Assembly (NCBI GenBank): GCA_037178625.1
Contig: CM074128.1
Coordinates: 1,798,001-1,862,000, forward strand
From: Skeletonema tropicum
Taxonomy: Eukaryota > Bacillariophyta > Thalassiosirophyceae > Thalassiosirales > Thalassiosiraceae
Length of the DNA stretch: 64,000 bases
Reading direction: 5' to 3'
Shown here: positions 19,773-29,171 of the stretch, one piece after another
How positions within the stretch are numbered: the stretch's first letter is position 1
How the letters are laid out: every line of letters begins with the position of its first letter
Made by a program: the position numbers and the translations under genes
Notes under the pieces: model-generated
Told to the model about the DNA's origin: nothing
Seen by the model: only the letters and a program-made list of their open reading frames with translations
Database searches by the model: none

Positions 19773-21463
19773 ATGTATTTAACTCTCTCCGTGCTTTCAG
19801 CCATCTGTGCTCTATCGGCTACTTCTGCTGCTGCAGAAGCTATCACCAGCACAAATGGTAATCTTTGCTATGCTTCTTGCTCTACTGACGAAAGTGGCAT
19901 AGAAGTTTGCACGTTCACGACGAAAGTCAATCTCTTTGCGGGTGAGCTTGGTTACTATCAATTTGAGGAGTGTGGAGATGACGTCAATCCTACTCTTGGT
20001 ATGGAACTTGGTAAAACTTACAAATTCATCCAACAGGACCGAAGCAATTAGTGAGTACAATGAGCTGGATGTTATGAACATTATCTGTGTACCTTATCAA
20101 CATTAACATCAGTCATACACTTATCATATTCCTCTTTTATCATATCAAAGCTACCATCCTCTAGGATTTGCTTACTTTCCTGACGGAGCCCATGCTGATG
20201 CCGATGAGTTGGAACCAAGCATTGTCCCTCCTGGTTCGTCTAGTGATTGTGACAAGAACATGACTTGTGCTGCTCCAATGTACTACGTCGATGGTGAATA
20301 CAAAGGAAGTTACAGCAACAATGAGGACTTACTTGCATTGACAAATGGAGAAGATAACTTTGGATTAGATGACTATGAACCTTTATTCTTCCATCCTTTA
20401 CCAGAGTGGATTGGTTATGGAGAGTTCAGCGTGTTCCTAAAGGTTGACGACGATACCGACTTCTCGAGGGATATCTTTTACTTTTGTCACGTAAGTGTTT
20501 GTCAGTATCTTACTTGCAATCACATGAAGCTAAACTCATCACAGATTATGCGCGAATGTGTGCGTTATTCTCCTCAAGATTCATCAATTTATGACAGGCC
20601 GCATCAAGCTTCTTAGGAATGGCGAACCCATTCAGAAGGATACCCACCTGCCTGAGCTCGGATATGAATACAACATGCCTGCTGAACATGATGACGAGTG
20701 TGGGACTTTTGGGCTAAATGAATTCAAGCTACCTCACGAGGAATGCCCTGAAAAGTTTGTATGTGATGTTCCCTCTGGTAATAAAGAACTAATGCAGTTT
20801 TCAAGTTGTATTGATTCAATGAACTGTGCCATGATGGTTGGTGAGTAAAAACATATGCGAGTATTGAGTCCAATTCGTAATCGTTGGAAGTCTTACCTTA
20901 CAATCTATTGATTCAACTTTCCCTAACAAGGTATGACAACAAGTGTGAAAAATAGCGAGAGCGAAGTTGCTCTGTTTTTACATCAAATGATTCCTCATCA
21001 CCAAAATGCAGTAAATATGGCCAAAGGTGAGCTTTCAAAGTTTGCTGTTCTATCACCTGTTCACGATCTTATACTTGTGTAACTCATATGAGCTCTTCAA
21101 TCTCGTTCACGAAAAGCTTTGCTCAAGACTGGAAAGTTGAAGTGCGATGATCTTACCGACGAAGAGTCTGAGCAAGCTGATGATTGCGCTCTTGAGATCA
21201 TTCTCCGTGAGATTGTTAACAATCAAAATGCTCAAATCCAAACAATGCGAGCAATCCTCGAAGCTAAAAATTATCCTCAAGAAAATGATTGTAAAGTTCC
21301 GGTTGACAGCAAAAGTTCCACTGGTGATGTGTCTAAAAAGGAGGGTATGACAATCAGTCTCGAAACAAGCGGTTCAAATCATATTAGAGACAATGGGGCT
21401 CTATTTGTTACCCTTCTATCAACTACTTCAATGTTGATAGCACTTTCCCTTTCTTTTATTTGA
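19773..21463 (+). CDS. Secreted cupredoxin-DUF305 copper protein, probably GPI-anchored
   Basis: Five exons: 19773-20050, 20151-20490, 20579-20840, 20931-21026 and 21117-21463, with introns of 88-100 bp, all GT-AG. They give 440 residues. A signal peptide (LTLSVLSAICALSATSAAA) is followed by a Cys-rich segment and a cupredoxin domain. Its candidate type-1 copper ligands are His94 (NYHPLGFAYFPDG) and Cys205, His208 and Met211 in FYFCHIHQFMTGRI, a spacing like amicyanin CTPHPFM. Residues about 305-380 form a DUF305 domain (LFLHQMIPHHQNAVNMAKA, then IVNNQNAQIQTMRAIL). The C-terminus is a Ser/Thr spacer plus hydrophobic tail (LFVTLLSTTSMLIALSLSFI), as in GPI-anchored proteins. DUF305 proteins are often linked to copper. 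A role in extracellular copper binding or delivery is inferred. The splice at 20490/20579 falls inside the ligand loop, yet restores it exactly. Confidence 0.8.
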
Positions 21464-24400
21464 ACGATTTAGTATGAAACAAAAGAAGTAAAAGAGATGT
21501 CTATCTGAAGCCGTAAAACAAATTCTTCGCTAAGATAATTAGGATCCAACTAAGTTACACAATCGATTCACTAGTAACAGAAAACAATTTCTAACGTTTC
21601 GCCTCAATGAATGAGCCACATCAATGAGTCAATACAAACTAGTTAGTTAGAATAGAAAGCAACCAAACATTTAGCGCTCCCAGATTAAAAAACATACGGT
21701 GTAAATAAAAGCGATACTGCAGCATCGTAGCTGATGTGAGAGGTCCATTGTGGGCTGGCCAGCAGCACCACATCCTACCAAATCGTACCTATCGTCGTGG
21801 TTATATGCATGAGCCGCTTCTAGTGGCCCATTATAGTCGGCGGTGATACTACAGAAGCACATTAGCACTGCTCAGACGTTTGGCGTGCGTAGAAGCGATG
21901 CTACAGTCACGTAGCTGATGTGAGAGGTCCATTGTGGGCTGGCCAGCAGCACCACATCCTACCAAATCGTACTCATCGTCGTCACTACCGGCATTGGCCG
22001 CTTCTGGTGGCCCATTATAGTCGGCGGTGATACTACAGAAGCACATTAGCACTGCTCAGACGTTTGGCGTGCGTAGAAGCCATGCTACAGTCACGTAGCT
22101 GATGTGAGAGGTCCATTGTGGGCTGGCCAGCAGCACCACATCCTACCAAATCGTACTCATCGTCGTCAATACGGGCATGGGCCGCTTCTAGTGGCCCATT
22201 ATAGTCGGCGGTGATACTACAGAAGCACATTAGCACTGCTCAGACGTTTGGCGTGCGTACAAGAAACGCTACTGTCTCGTAGCTGATGTGAGAGGTCCAT
22301 TGTGGGCTGGCCAGCAGCACCACATCCTACCAAATCGTACTCATCGTCGTCAATACGGGCATGGGCCGCTTCTAGTGGCCCATTATAGTCGGCGGTGATA
22401 CTACAGAAGCACATTAGCACTGCTCAGACGTTTGGCGTGCGTACAAGAAACGCTACTGTCTCGTAGCTGATGTGAGAGGTCCATTGTGGGCTGGCCAGCA
22501 GCACCACATCCTACCAAATCGTACCTATCGTCGTGGTTATCGTCGTGGTTATCCGCATGAGCCGCTTCTAGTGGCCCATTATAGTCGGCGGTGATACTAC
22601 AGAAGCACATTAGCACTGCTCAGATGTATGGCGTGCGTAGAAGCGATGTTGCAGTCTCGTAGCTAATGTGAGAGGTCCATTGTGGGCTGGCCAGCAGCAC
22701 CACATCCTACCAAATCGTACCTATCGTCATGGTTATCCGCATGAGCCGCTTCTAGTGGCCCATTATAGTCGGCGGTGATACTACAGAAGCACATTAGCAC
22801 TGCTCAGACGTTTGGCGTGCGTAGAAGCGATGCTACTGTCTCGTAGCTAATGTGAGAGGTCCATTGTGGGCTGGCCAGCAGCACCACATCCTACCAAATC
22901 GTACCTATCGTCGTGGTTATCGTCGTGGTTATCCGCATGAGCCGCTTCTAGTGGCCCATTATAGTCGGCGGTGATACTACAGAAGCACATTAGCACTGCT
23001 CAGATGTTTGGCGTGCGTAGAAGCGATGTTGCAGTCTCGTAGCTAATGTGAGAGGTCCATTGTGGGCTGGCCAGCAGCACCACATCCTACCAAATCGTAC
23101 TCATCGTCGTCAATACGGGCATGAGCCGCTTCTAGTGGCCCATTATAGTCGGCGGTGATACTACAGAAGCACATTAGCACTGCTCAGACGTTTGGCGTGC
23201 GTAGAAGCGATGCTACAGTCACGTAGCCGATGTGAGAGGTCCATTGTGGGCTGGCCAGCAGCACCACATCCTACCAAATCGTACCTATCGTCTTGGTTAT
23301 ATGCATGAGCCGCTTCTAGTGGCCCATTATAGTCGGCGGTGATACTACAGAAGCACATAATCACTGCTCAGACGTTTGGCGTGCGTAGAAGCGATGCTAC
23401 AGTCACGTAGCTGATGTGAGAGGTCCATTGTGGGCTGGCCAGCAGCACCACATCCTACCAAATCGTACTCATCGTCGTCAATACGGGCATGGGCCGCTTC
23501 TAGTGGCCCATTATAGTCGGCGGTGATACTACAGAAGCACATTAGCACTGCTCAGACGTTTGGCGTGCGTACAAGAAACGCTACTGTCTCGTAGCTGATG
23601 TGAGAGGTCCATTGTGGGCTGGCCAGCAGCACCACATCCTACCAAATCGTACTCATCGTCGTCAATACGGGCATGGGCCGCTTCTAGTGGCCCATTATAG
23701 TCGGCGGTGATACTACAGAAGCACATTAGCACTGCTCAGACGTTTGGCGTGCGTACAAGAAACGCTACTGTCTCGTAGCTCATGTGAGAGGTCCATTGTG
23801 GGCTGGCCAGCAGCACCACATCCTACCAAATCGTACCTATCGTCGTGGTTATCGTCGTGGTTATCCGCATGAGCCGCTTCTAGTGGCCCATTATAGTCGG
23901 CGGTGATACTACAGAAGCACATTAGCACTGCTCAGATGTATGGCGTGCGTAGAAGCGATGTTGCAGTCTCGTAGCTAATGTGAGAGGTCCATTGTGGGCT
24001 GGCCAGCAGCACCACATCCTACCAAATCGTACCTATCGTCATGGTTATCCGCATGAGCCGCTTCTAGTGGCCCATTATAGTCGGCGGTGATACTACAGAA
24101 GCACATTAGCACTGCTCAGACGTTTGGCGTGCGTAGAAGCGATGCTACTGTCTCGTAGCTAATGTGAGAGGTCCATTGTGGGCTGGCCAGCAGCACCACA
24201 TCCTACCAAATCGTACCTATCGTCGTGGTCATCGTCGTGGTTATCGTCGTGGTTATCCGCATGAGCCGCTTCTAGTGGCCCATTATAGTCGGCGGTGATA
24301 CTACAGAAGCACATTAGCACTGCTCAGATGTTTGGCGTGCGTAGAAGCGATGTTGCAGTCTCGTAGCTAATGTGAGAGGTCCATTGTGGGCTGGCCAGCA

Positions 24401-24577
24401 GCACCACATCCTACCAAATCGTACTCATCGTCGTCAATACGGGCATGAGCCGCTTCTAGTGGCCCATTATAGTCGGCGGTGATACTACAGAAGCACATTA
24501 GCACTGCTCAGACGTTTGGCGTGCGTAGAAGCGATGCTACAGTCACGTAGCCGATGTGAGAGGTCCATTGTGGGCTG

Positions 24578-24586
24578 GCCAGCAGC
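24578..24586. repeat. Left target-site duplication (GCCAGCAGC)
   Basis: Nine-base direct repeat flanking the 1,362-bp transposon; the partner is at 25949-25957. Confidence 0.85.
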
Positions 24587-25948
24587 AAGGGAATAACTAT
24601 AGAGCGAGCACCACCGGCCCAAATGAAGTCCAACAGGCATCCTGGTATGTTGAAAATGGAAAGAAGAGATTAGGATCAGACACGCTATCCTTCCAATTCT
24701 TGAGGTATTTGACGTAGTCACATAGATCGTAGATATGACGATGCGTTGTCGACGAAATTAATTCACAGCCTTTGGAGAGAGTAGCATTCATAACGTTCAC
24801 CCAATGATCAGTCATCTCGCAATGTTGTATATATGAGTCGTAGGTACGAGGGCCTGCTCTGTCAGGTCTCGTGTGCCCATAATCTTGTAACATCGACTTC
24901 ATTGTGTTCCCCTGAGCTCTAGCTGCATCACTAGTTCTCATGGCGGACTTGGATGTCGGAACAAATACACTTTTTGAGAGATTTCCTTTATCCTTGTCTT
25001 TAATGTTGGTTCCATCTATGGTGAACGTTGAAATTCCCCGACATTTGGTGGAGTCAACTGGTTGATACGTTATCGTCTCCTCGTGTTCTACCTCCAGCGG
25101 ATCAGTTGGTCGATGAAAAAGCGGTGGTGAGGAAACGCCTTCTCCCCCCGGGACAAGCCGATCTACTTCATTGTCATCCCCTCCCCCGCCCTCTTCCCTA
25201 TCCACTCTCCTCTTTTTGGCTGTACTAACTTTATTCGGCGGCGATGCATACTGCTGTTGACTGCCGTCCTTTGCAGGAACATCATCGCTGTGCTCCTCTT
25301 CCACACTAGCTCGACCACTAGCACGACGTCTTCTTGAGGTCCTTTTCGCCTCCTTCCTTTGCTGCTCCTCGGCCTGATCAATTTTGTATTGCTGATCACC
25401 CTTGCCTATCTTTCTCCATTCTCGCACTCGCTCGGCAGACGTCAAGTAAGTTATAGGTGGATGGAGTTTACCATATTTTTTGTCATAAGGAAAGAGTTTG
25501 ACGAGGATATTCTCTTCAACCCCTACCCAATTGAGGCTCTCGAACCGATCAGTATTCCCTGCCAGAATTCCTTGGAGTTGTTTGAGCGACAAGTCCTTTG
25601 CCAGTTCGTCTCCGGCGGACATGTTTAAAAGTGGTGGATTTCGGCGTCGGCCACAATTGGGAATTTTCGAGGGTCTCGTTCTCGGCGAATATAGCAGCTA
25701 TGACGGCCAAATAAGGGCTAGAGTGGTGGGGCTACGAGTGTAGAGCAAGGTTCTGCCATTGGATTGTTTCATTGGAAGAGGTCGATCGAATTGTAGTGCC
25801 ATGTCGAAAGGTTAATTAACACGGTGTTAGTTAGCGTGACGAATTGACCCCTTTTTGAAGCGTCAAAAAATTTCTCGAATGTCATTCTGGCGCGCCCCGC
25901 GTAAATCAAGCACGTTTGACCAGGTTTGACCCCCATAGTTATTCCCTT
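24587..25948. mobile_element. DNA transposon with 14-bp TIRs and 9-bp target-site duplication
   Basis: The element is 1,362 bp and sits inside one satellite monomer. Its ends are perfect inverted repeats: left AAGGGAATAACTAT (24587-24600), right ATAGTTATTCCCTT (25935-25948). It is flanked by GCCAGCAGC at 24578-24586 and 25949-25957, a 9-bp duplication of satellite sequence; removing the element and one copy restores an intact monomer. A 9-bp duplication is typical of Mutator-like elements, but the TIRs are much shorter than usual for MULEs. Similarity of the two ends does not extend beyond the 14 bp. It carries one gene on the minus strand (24597-25622). Confidence 0.88.
24597..25622 (-). CDS. 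Transposon-encoded protein of unknown family
   Basis: 341 codons from an ATG at 25620-25622; the stop codon TAG is formed by the left terminal repeat itself. I do not recognise the product. The N-terminal 75 residues (LSLKQLQGILAGN, NWVGVEENILVKLFPYDKKYG) look globular. A basic, Arg-rich segment (KRTSRRRRASGRAS) and an acidic Gly-rich segment that also has a KKRR cluster follow, suggesting a nuclear protein. The C-terminal 140 residues contain HIYDLCDYVKYLKNWK and end close to the TIR. No DDE/DDD triad or zinc finger is obvious. It could be a truncated transposase, an accessory protein of the element, or a captured host gene. Base composition is more GC-rich and codon use different from neighbouring genes in the middle segment. 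Confidence 0.6.
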   Translation of the reverse strand: MSAGDELAKDLSLKQLQGILAGNTDRFESLNWVGVEENILVKLFPYDKKYGKLHPPITYLTSAERVREWRKIGKGDQQYKIDQAEEQQRKEAKRTSRRRRASGRASVEEEHSDDVPAKDGSQQQYASPPNKVSTAKKRRVDREEGGGGDDNEVDRLVPGGEGVSSPPLFHRPTDPLEVEHEETITYQPVDSTKCRGISTFTIDGTNIKDKDKGNLSKSVFVPTSKSAMRTSDAARAQGNTMKSMLQDYGHTRPDRAGPRTYDSYIQHCEMTDHWVNVMNATLSKGCELISSTTHRHIYDLCDYVKYLKNWKDSVSDPNLFFPFSTYQDACWTSFGPVVLAL

Positions 25949-25957
25949 GCCAGCAGC
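25949..25957. repeat. Right target-site duplication (GCCAGCAGC)
   Basis: Nine-base direct repeat flanking the transposon; identical to 24578-24586. Confidence 0.85.
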
Positions 25958-26530
25958 ACCACATCCTACCAAATCGTACCTATCGTCTTGGTTATATGCA
26001 TGAGCCGCTTCTAGTGGCCCATTATAGTCGGCGGTGATACTACAGAAGCACATTAGCACTGCTCAGACGTTTGGCGTGCGTAGAAGCGATGCTACTGTCT
26101 CGTAGCTCATGTGAGAGGTCCACTGTGGGCTGGCCAGCAGCACCACATCCTACCAAATCGTACCTATCGTCGTGGTTATCCGCATGAGCCGCTTCTAGTG
26201 GCCCATTATAGTCGGCGGTGATACTACAGAAGCACATTAGCACTGCTCAGACGTTTGGCGTGCGTAGAAGCGATGTTGCAGTCTCGTAGCTAATGTGAGT
26301 GGTCCATTGTGGGCTGGCCAGCAGCACCACATCCTACCAAATCGTACTCATCGTCGTCACTACGGGCATGAGCCGCTTCTAGTGGCCCATTATAGTCGGC
26401 GGTGATACTACAGAAGCACATTAGCACTGCTCAGATGTATGGCGTGCGTAGAAGCGATGCTACAGTTTCATAGCTCATGTGAGAGGTCCATTGTGGGCTG
26501 GCCAGCAGCACCACATCCTACCTAATCGGA

Positions 26531-27253
26531 TCAATGTAATTTCTTCTTTATAGAAGTCTGCCGTTTTGTTTTTTCATTGTTTTTGTTGTTATTAGATTAG
26601 CAAGCAATACGTTGTTCTTGCATGGCTTTTTAGTGAGGCTATTGTGTTTTCGATGTCCTGATGAAGTTGAATTTCTTTTACATAGTTGCTACACCTACAC
26701 ATAATTCTTCGTAAGTATGCAATGCTATCATGATATCAATGGTTTTAGTTTTAATTTTACCTCCAAGCAGCAAATATTTGCAGGAAAGTCATCATTTTGA
26801 AGTACCTTTGTTACTGTCAATCCAAATTTTCTTCGCTTTCTCAGGGGCTTGCTCTTTATTTGCTTTTATATGGTAGTCTCTGTTCTTGCTTCAAGACTAC
26901 GTATCCAGTCTATTTCATCACCCAACACTATTGCCACGATGAAACTAATACTGCTTCAGACCGGACTAGCTCACATCAAACTCAAGGGCGATTCTGCAAT
27001 CACCCGACACTTTCTTCACAGATGTTATGTATCACAAAAGTAACTAGTGCGTAAAGAATAACCTATTAGAAGTAGAGACCCCTTCTTAACTAACAAATCT
27101 CTTAAACCATGCCAAACTAAGTACATATGGTACATATCCAAGAGTTGCATGCCAAACCAAAACACTTCTTCGTGCACTCAACCTACTGCAGCACCGCATA
27201 ATCAACATAGCAATCCGTTCGATCCTACAGTACCACCATCCCCTTAATAAGCA
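26531..27253. other. Intergenic, nothing recognised
   Basis: AT-rich sequence between the satellite and the first SDR gene. Short open frames exist but none has a recognisable product. The last 120 bp (from 27133) belong to the 1,061-bp tandem duplication. Confidence 0.35.
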
Positions 27254-28066
27254 ATGAATTCAAACAACTGGGCAGTCATTACTGGCGCTTCTTCTGGTAT
27301 TGGAGCTGCACTTATCCGTCGGCTTGCTTTGAAAGAGAAAAACCTGAATTGTCTCGGCGTTGGACGAAATTTGGAACGTTTGGAACAGGTGAAACAATCA
27401 ATCGGTACCGACCGTGTTGAAGTAGTAAGCGCAGATGTGAGCACTCCCGAGGGGATATCAGCTATTGTGAATGCTCTGCCACCGAAGGCATGCGTCAAGT
27501 ATCTTGTTCACAACGCTGCATTCTTCGCTCCTATTGGACCTTTGATAGAAATGGACGACGCACAATTTCGTGCAGCGATGGCCACCAATATTGAGGGGCC
27601 TTTATTCTTGACAAAAGCGTTGCTTCCAAATCTAAAAAAGTGTGCATCAGAAACCACAAAATCGCGTGTTTTACACGTCAGCTCAGGTGCAGCACATAAT
27701 GCATATGAAGGATGGGGAAGCTATTGCATCACGAAGTCTGGTTTTAACATGATGTATCGAGTGTTGGCTGCAGAATTGTCACATGAGAATATACTAGTTG
27801 GAAGTGTGCGACCTGGAGTTGTTGACACTCCCATGCAAGACACTGTCAGAGGTTTCAATGGTCAATCATCTCATTTCCCAATGCATACAAAGTTTATTGA
27901 TTTGCACTCACAAGGAAAGTTAGAATGTCCAGATACTGTGGCAACATACCTTTACTGGATGCTGAAGGAAGTAAATGATGACGAATTCAGTAGAGAAGAA
28001 AGGGATATACGTTTGAGTAGTAAAGATGATACTCGATGGAAGGAGTATCTTGCGCTCAACTCTTGA
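27254..28066 (+). CDS. Short-chain dehydrogenase/reductase, copy 1
   Basis: A classical SDR of 270 residues. TGASSGIGAALIRRLA near the N-terminus is the NAD(P)-binding Gly motif, with an Arg-rich following strand (GVGRNLERLEQV) suggesting NADP preference. HNAAFFAPIG replaces the usual NAG motif, VLHVSSGAAH gives the catalytic Ser, and YCITK the Tyr-x3-Lys pair. VRPGVVDTPMQ follows. The sequence is closest in style to sepiapterin-reductase or yeast/bacterial benzil-reductase-like SDRs, but the substrate cannot be read from sequence. No targeting signal, so cytosolic. The protein is identical to copy 2. Confidence 0.88.
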   Translation: MNSNNWAVITGASSGIGAALIRRLALKEKNLNCLGVGRNLERLEQVKQSIGTDRVEVVSADVSTPEGISAIVNALPPKACVKYLVHNAAFFAPIGPLIEMDDAQFRAAMATNIEGPLFLTKALLPNLKKCASETTKSRVLHVSSGAAHNAYEGWGSYCITKSGFNMMYRVLAAELSHENILVGSVRPGVVDTPMQDTVRGFNGQSSHFPMHTKFIDLHSQGKLECPDTVATYLYWMLKEVNDDEFSREERDIRLSSKDDTRWKEYLALNS

Positions 28067-28110
28067 GGCGACAGTGAAGGTTCACATAATGTAAAACTGT
28101 TTACGACATT

Positions 28111-28199
28111 TCAATTATTACATGTGGCACGAGCAACAGCGCTTGCATAACTGACACTTGAATCGTTGTTTGATCTCACGCGGCTAGACTGTGCATATC
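28111..28199 (-). pseudogene. Orphan 3' end of MEMO1 carried by the tandem duplication
   Basis: This segment equals the last 29 codons of the MEMO1 gene at 29172-29260. It has no upstream coding part, because the duplication breakpoint cut the gene. The stop codon here reads TGA on the minus strand, whereas the intact gene has TAA; that is the single base difference between the two duplication copies. Confidence 0.8.
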
Positions 28200-28314
28200 C
28201 AAGAGTTGCATGCCAAACCAAAACACTTCTTCGTGCACTCAACCTACTGCAGCACCGCATAATCAACATAGCAATCCGTTCGATCCTACAGTACCACCAT
28301 CCCCTTAATAAGCA

Positions 28315-29127
28315 ATGAATTCAAACAACTGGGCAGTCATTACTGGCGCTTCTTCTGGTATTGGAGCTGCACTTATCCGTCGGCTTGCTTTGAAAGAGAA
28401 AAACCTGAATTGTCTCGGCGTTGGACGAAATTTGGAACGTTTGGAACAGGTGAAACAATCAATCGGTACCGACCGTGTTGAAGTAGTAAGCGCAGATGTG
28501 AGCACTCCCGAGGGGATATCAGCTATTGTGAATGCTCTGCCACCGAAGGCATGCGTCAAGTATCTTGTTCACAACGCTGCATTCTTCGCTCCTATTGGAC
28601 CTTTGATAGAAATGGACGACGCACAATTTCGTGCAGCGATGGCCACCAATATTGAGGGGCCTTTATTCTTGACAAAAGCGTTGCTTCCAAATCTAAAAAA
28701 GTGTGCATCAGAAACCACAAAATCGCGTGTTTTACACGTCAGCTCAGGTGCAGCACATAATGCATATGAAGGATGGGGAAGCTATTGCATCACGAAGTCT
28801 GGTTTTAACATGATGTATCGAGTGTTGGCTGCAGAATTGTCACATGAGAATATACTAGTTGGAAGTGTGCGACCTGGAGTTGTTGACACTCCCATGCAAG
28901 ACACTGTCAGAGGTTTCAATGGTCAATCATCTCATTTCCCAATGCATACAAAGTTTATTGATTTGCACTCACAAGGAAAGTTAGAATGTCCAGATACTGT
29001 GGCAACATACCTTTACTGGATGCTGAAGGAAGTAAATGATGACGAATTCAGTAGAGAAGAAAGGGATATACGTTTGAGTAGTAAAGATGATACTCGATGG
29101 AAGGAGTATCTTGCGCTCAACTCTTGA
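28315..29127 (+). CDS. Short-chain dehydrogenase/reductase, copy 2
   Basis: Identical in protein sequence to the copy at 27254-28066, with all SDR motifs intact (TGASSGIG, catalytic Ser, YCITK). It overlaps nothing but ends 45 bp before the convergent MEMO1 stop codon. Both copies keep the same 5' flank, so both are likely expressed, raising dosage of this enzyme. Confidence 0.88.
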   Translation: MNSNNWAVITGASSGIGAALIRRLALKEKNLNCLGVGRNLERLEQVKQSIGTDRVEVVSADVSTPEGISAIVNALPPKACVKYLVHNAAFFAPIGPLIEMDDAQFRAAMATNIEGPLFLTKALLPNLKKCASETTKSRVLHVSSGAAHNAYEGWGSYCITKSGFNMMYRVLAAELSHENILVGSVRPGVVDTPMQDTVRGFNGQSSHFPMHTKFIDLHSQGKLECPDTVATYLYWMLKEVNDDEFSREERDIRLSSKDDTRWKEYLALNS

Positions 29128-29171
29128 GGCGACAGTGAAGGTTCACATAATGTAAAACTGTTTACGACATT

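Larger units (their letters stand above)
21685..26530. repeat. Satellite array, 184-bp monomer, about 19 copies, interrupted by a transposon
   Basis: Head-to-tail copies of a 184-bp unit containing GTCCATTGTGGGCTGGCCAG, then a CACATCCTACCAAATCGTAC block and CCGCTTCTAGTGGCCCATTA. Copies are recognisable by that core at roughly 21742, 21926, 22110, 22294 and onward to 24562. After the insertion at 24587-25948 they resume and end near 26530. Some units are 196 or 208 bp because a 12-bp block (CGTCGTGGTTAT) is present once, twice or three times. A higher-order period of 1,312 bp (seven monomers) is visible: 22621 matches 23933 and 22809 matches 24121. Monomers are over 90% alike by eye. On the minus strand each carries an open frame of about 67 codons, which overlaps the next by 20 nt. 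No function is known. Confidence 0.9.

Noticed and set aside
22033..26243. A family of tandem small genes (67-71 codons) in the satellite
   Set aside because: The units are a 184-bp satellite whose length is not a multiple of three. The frames overlap and have no independent evidence, so I annotate the array as a repeat.
21685..26530. CRISPR array
   Set aside because: The unit is long and continuous with no alternation of short repeats and unique spacers, and the genome is eukaryotic.
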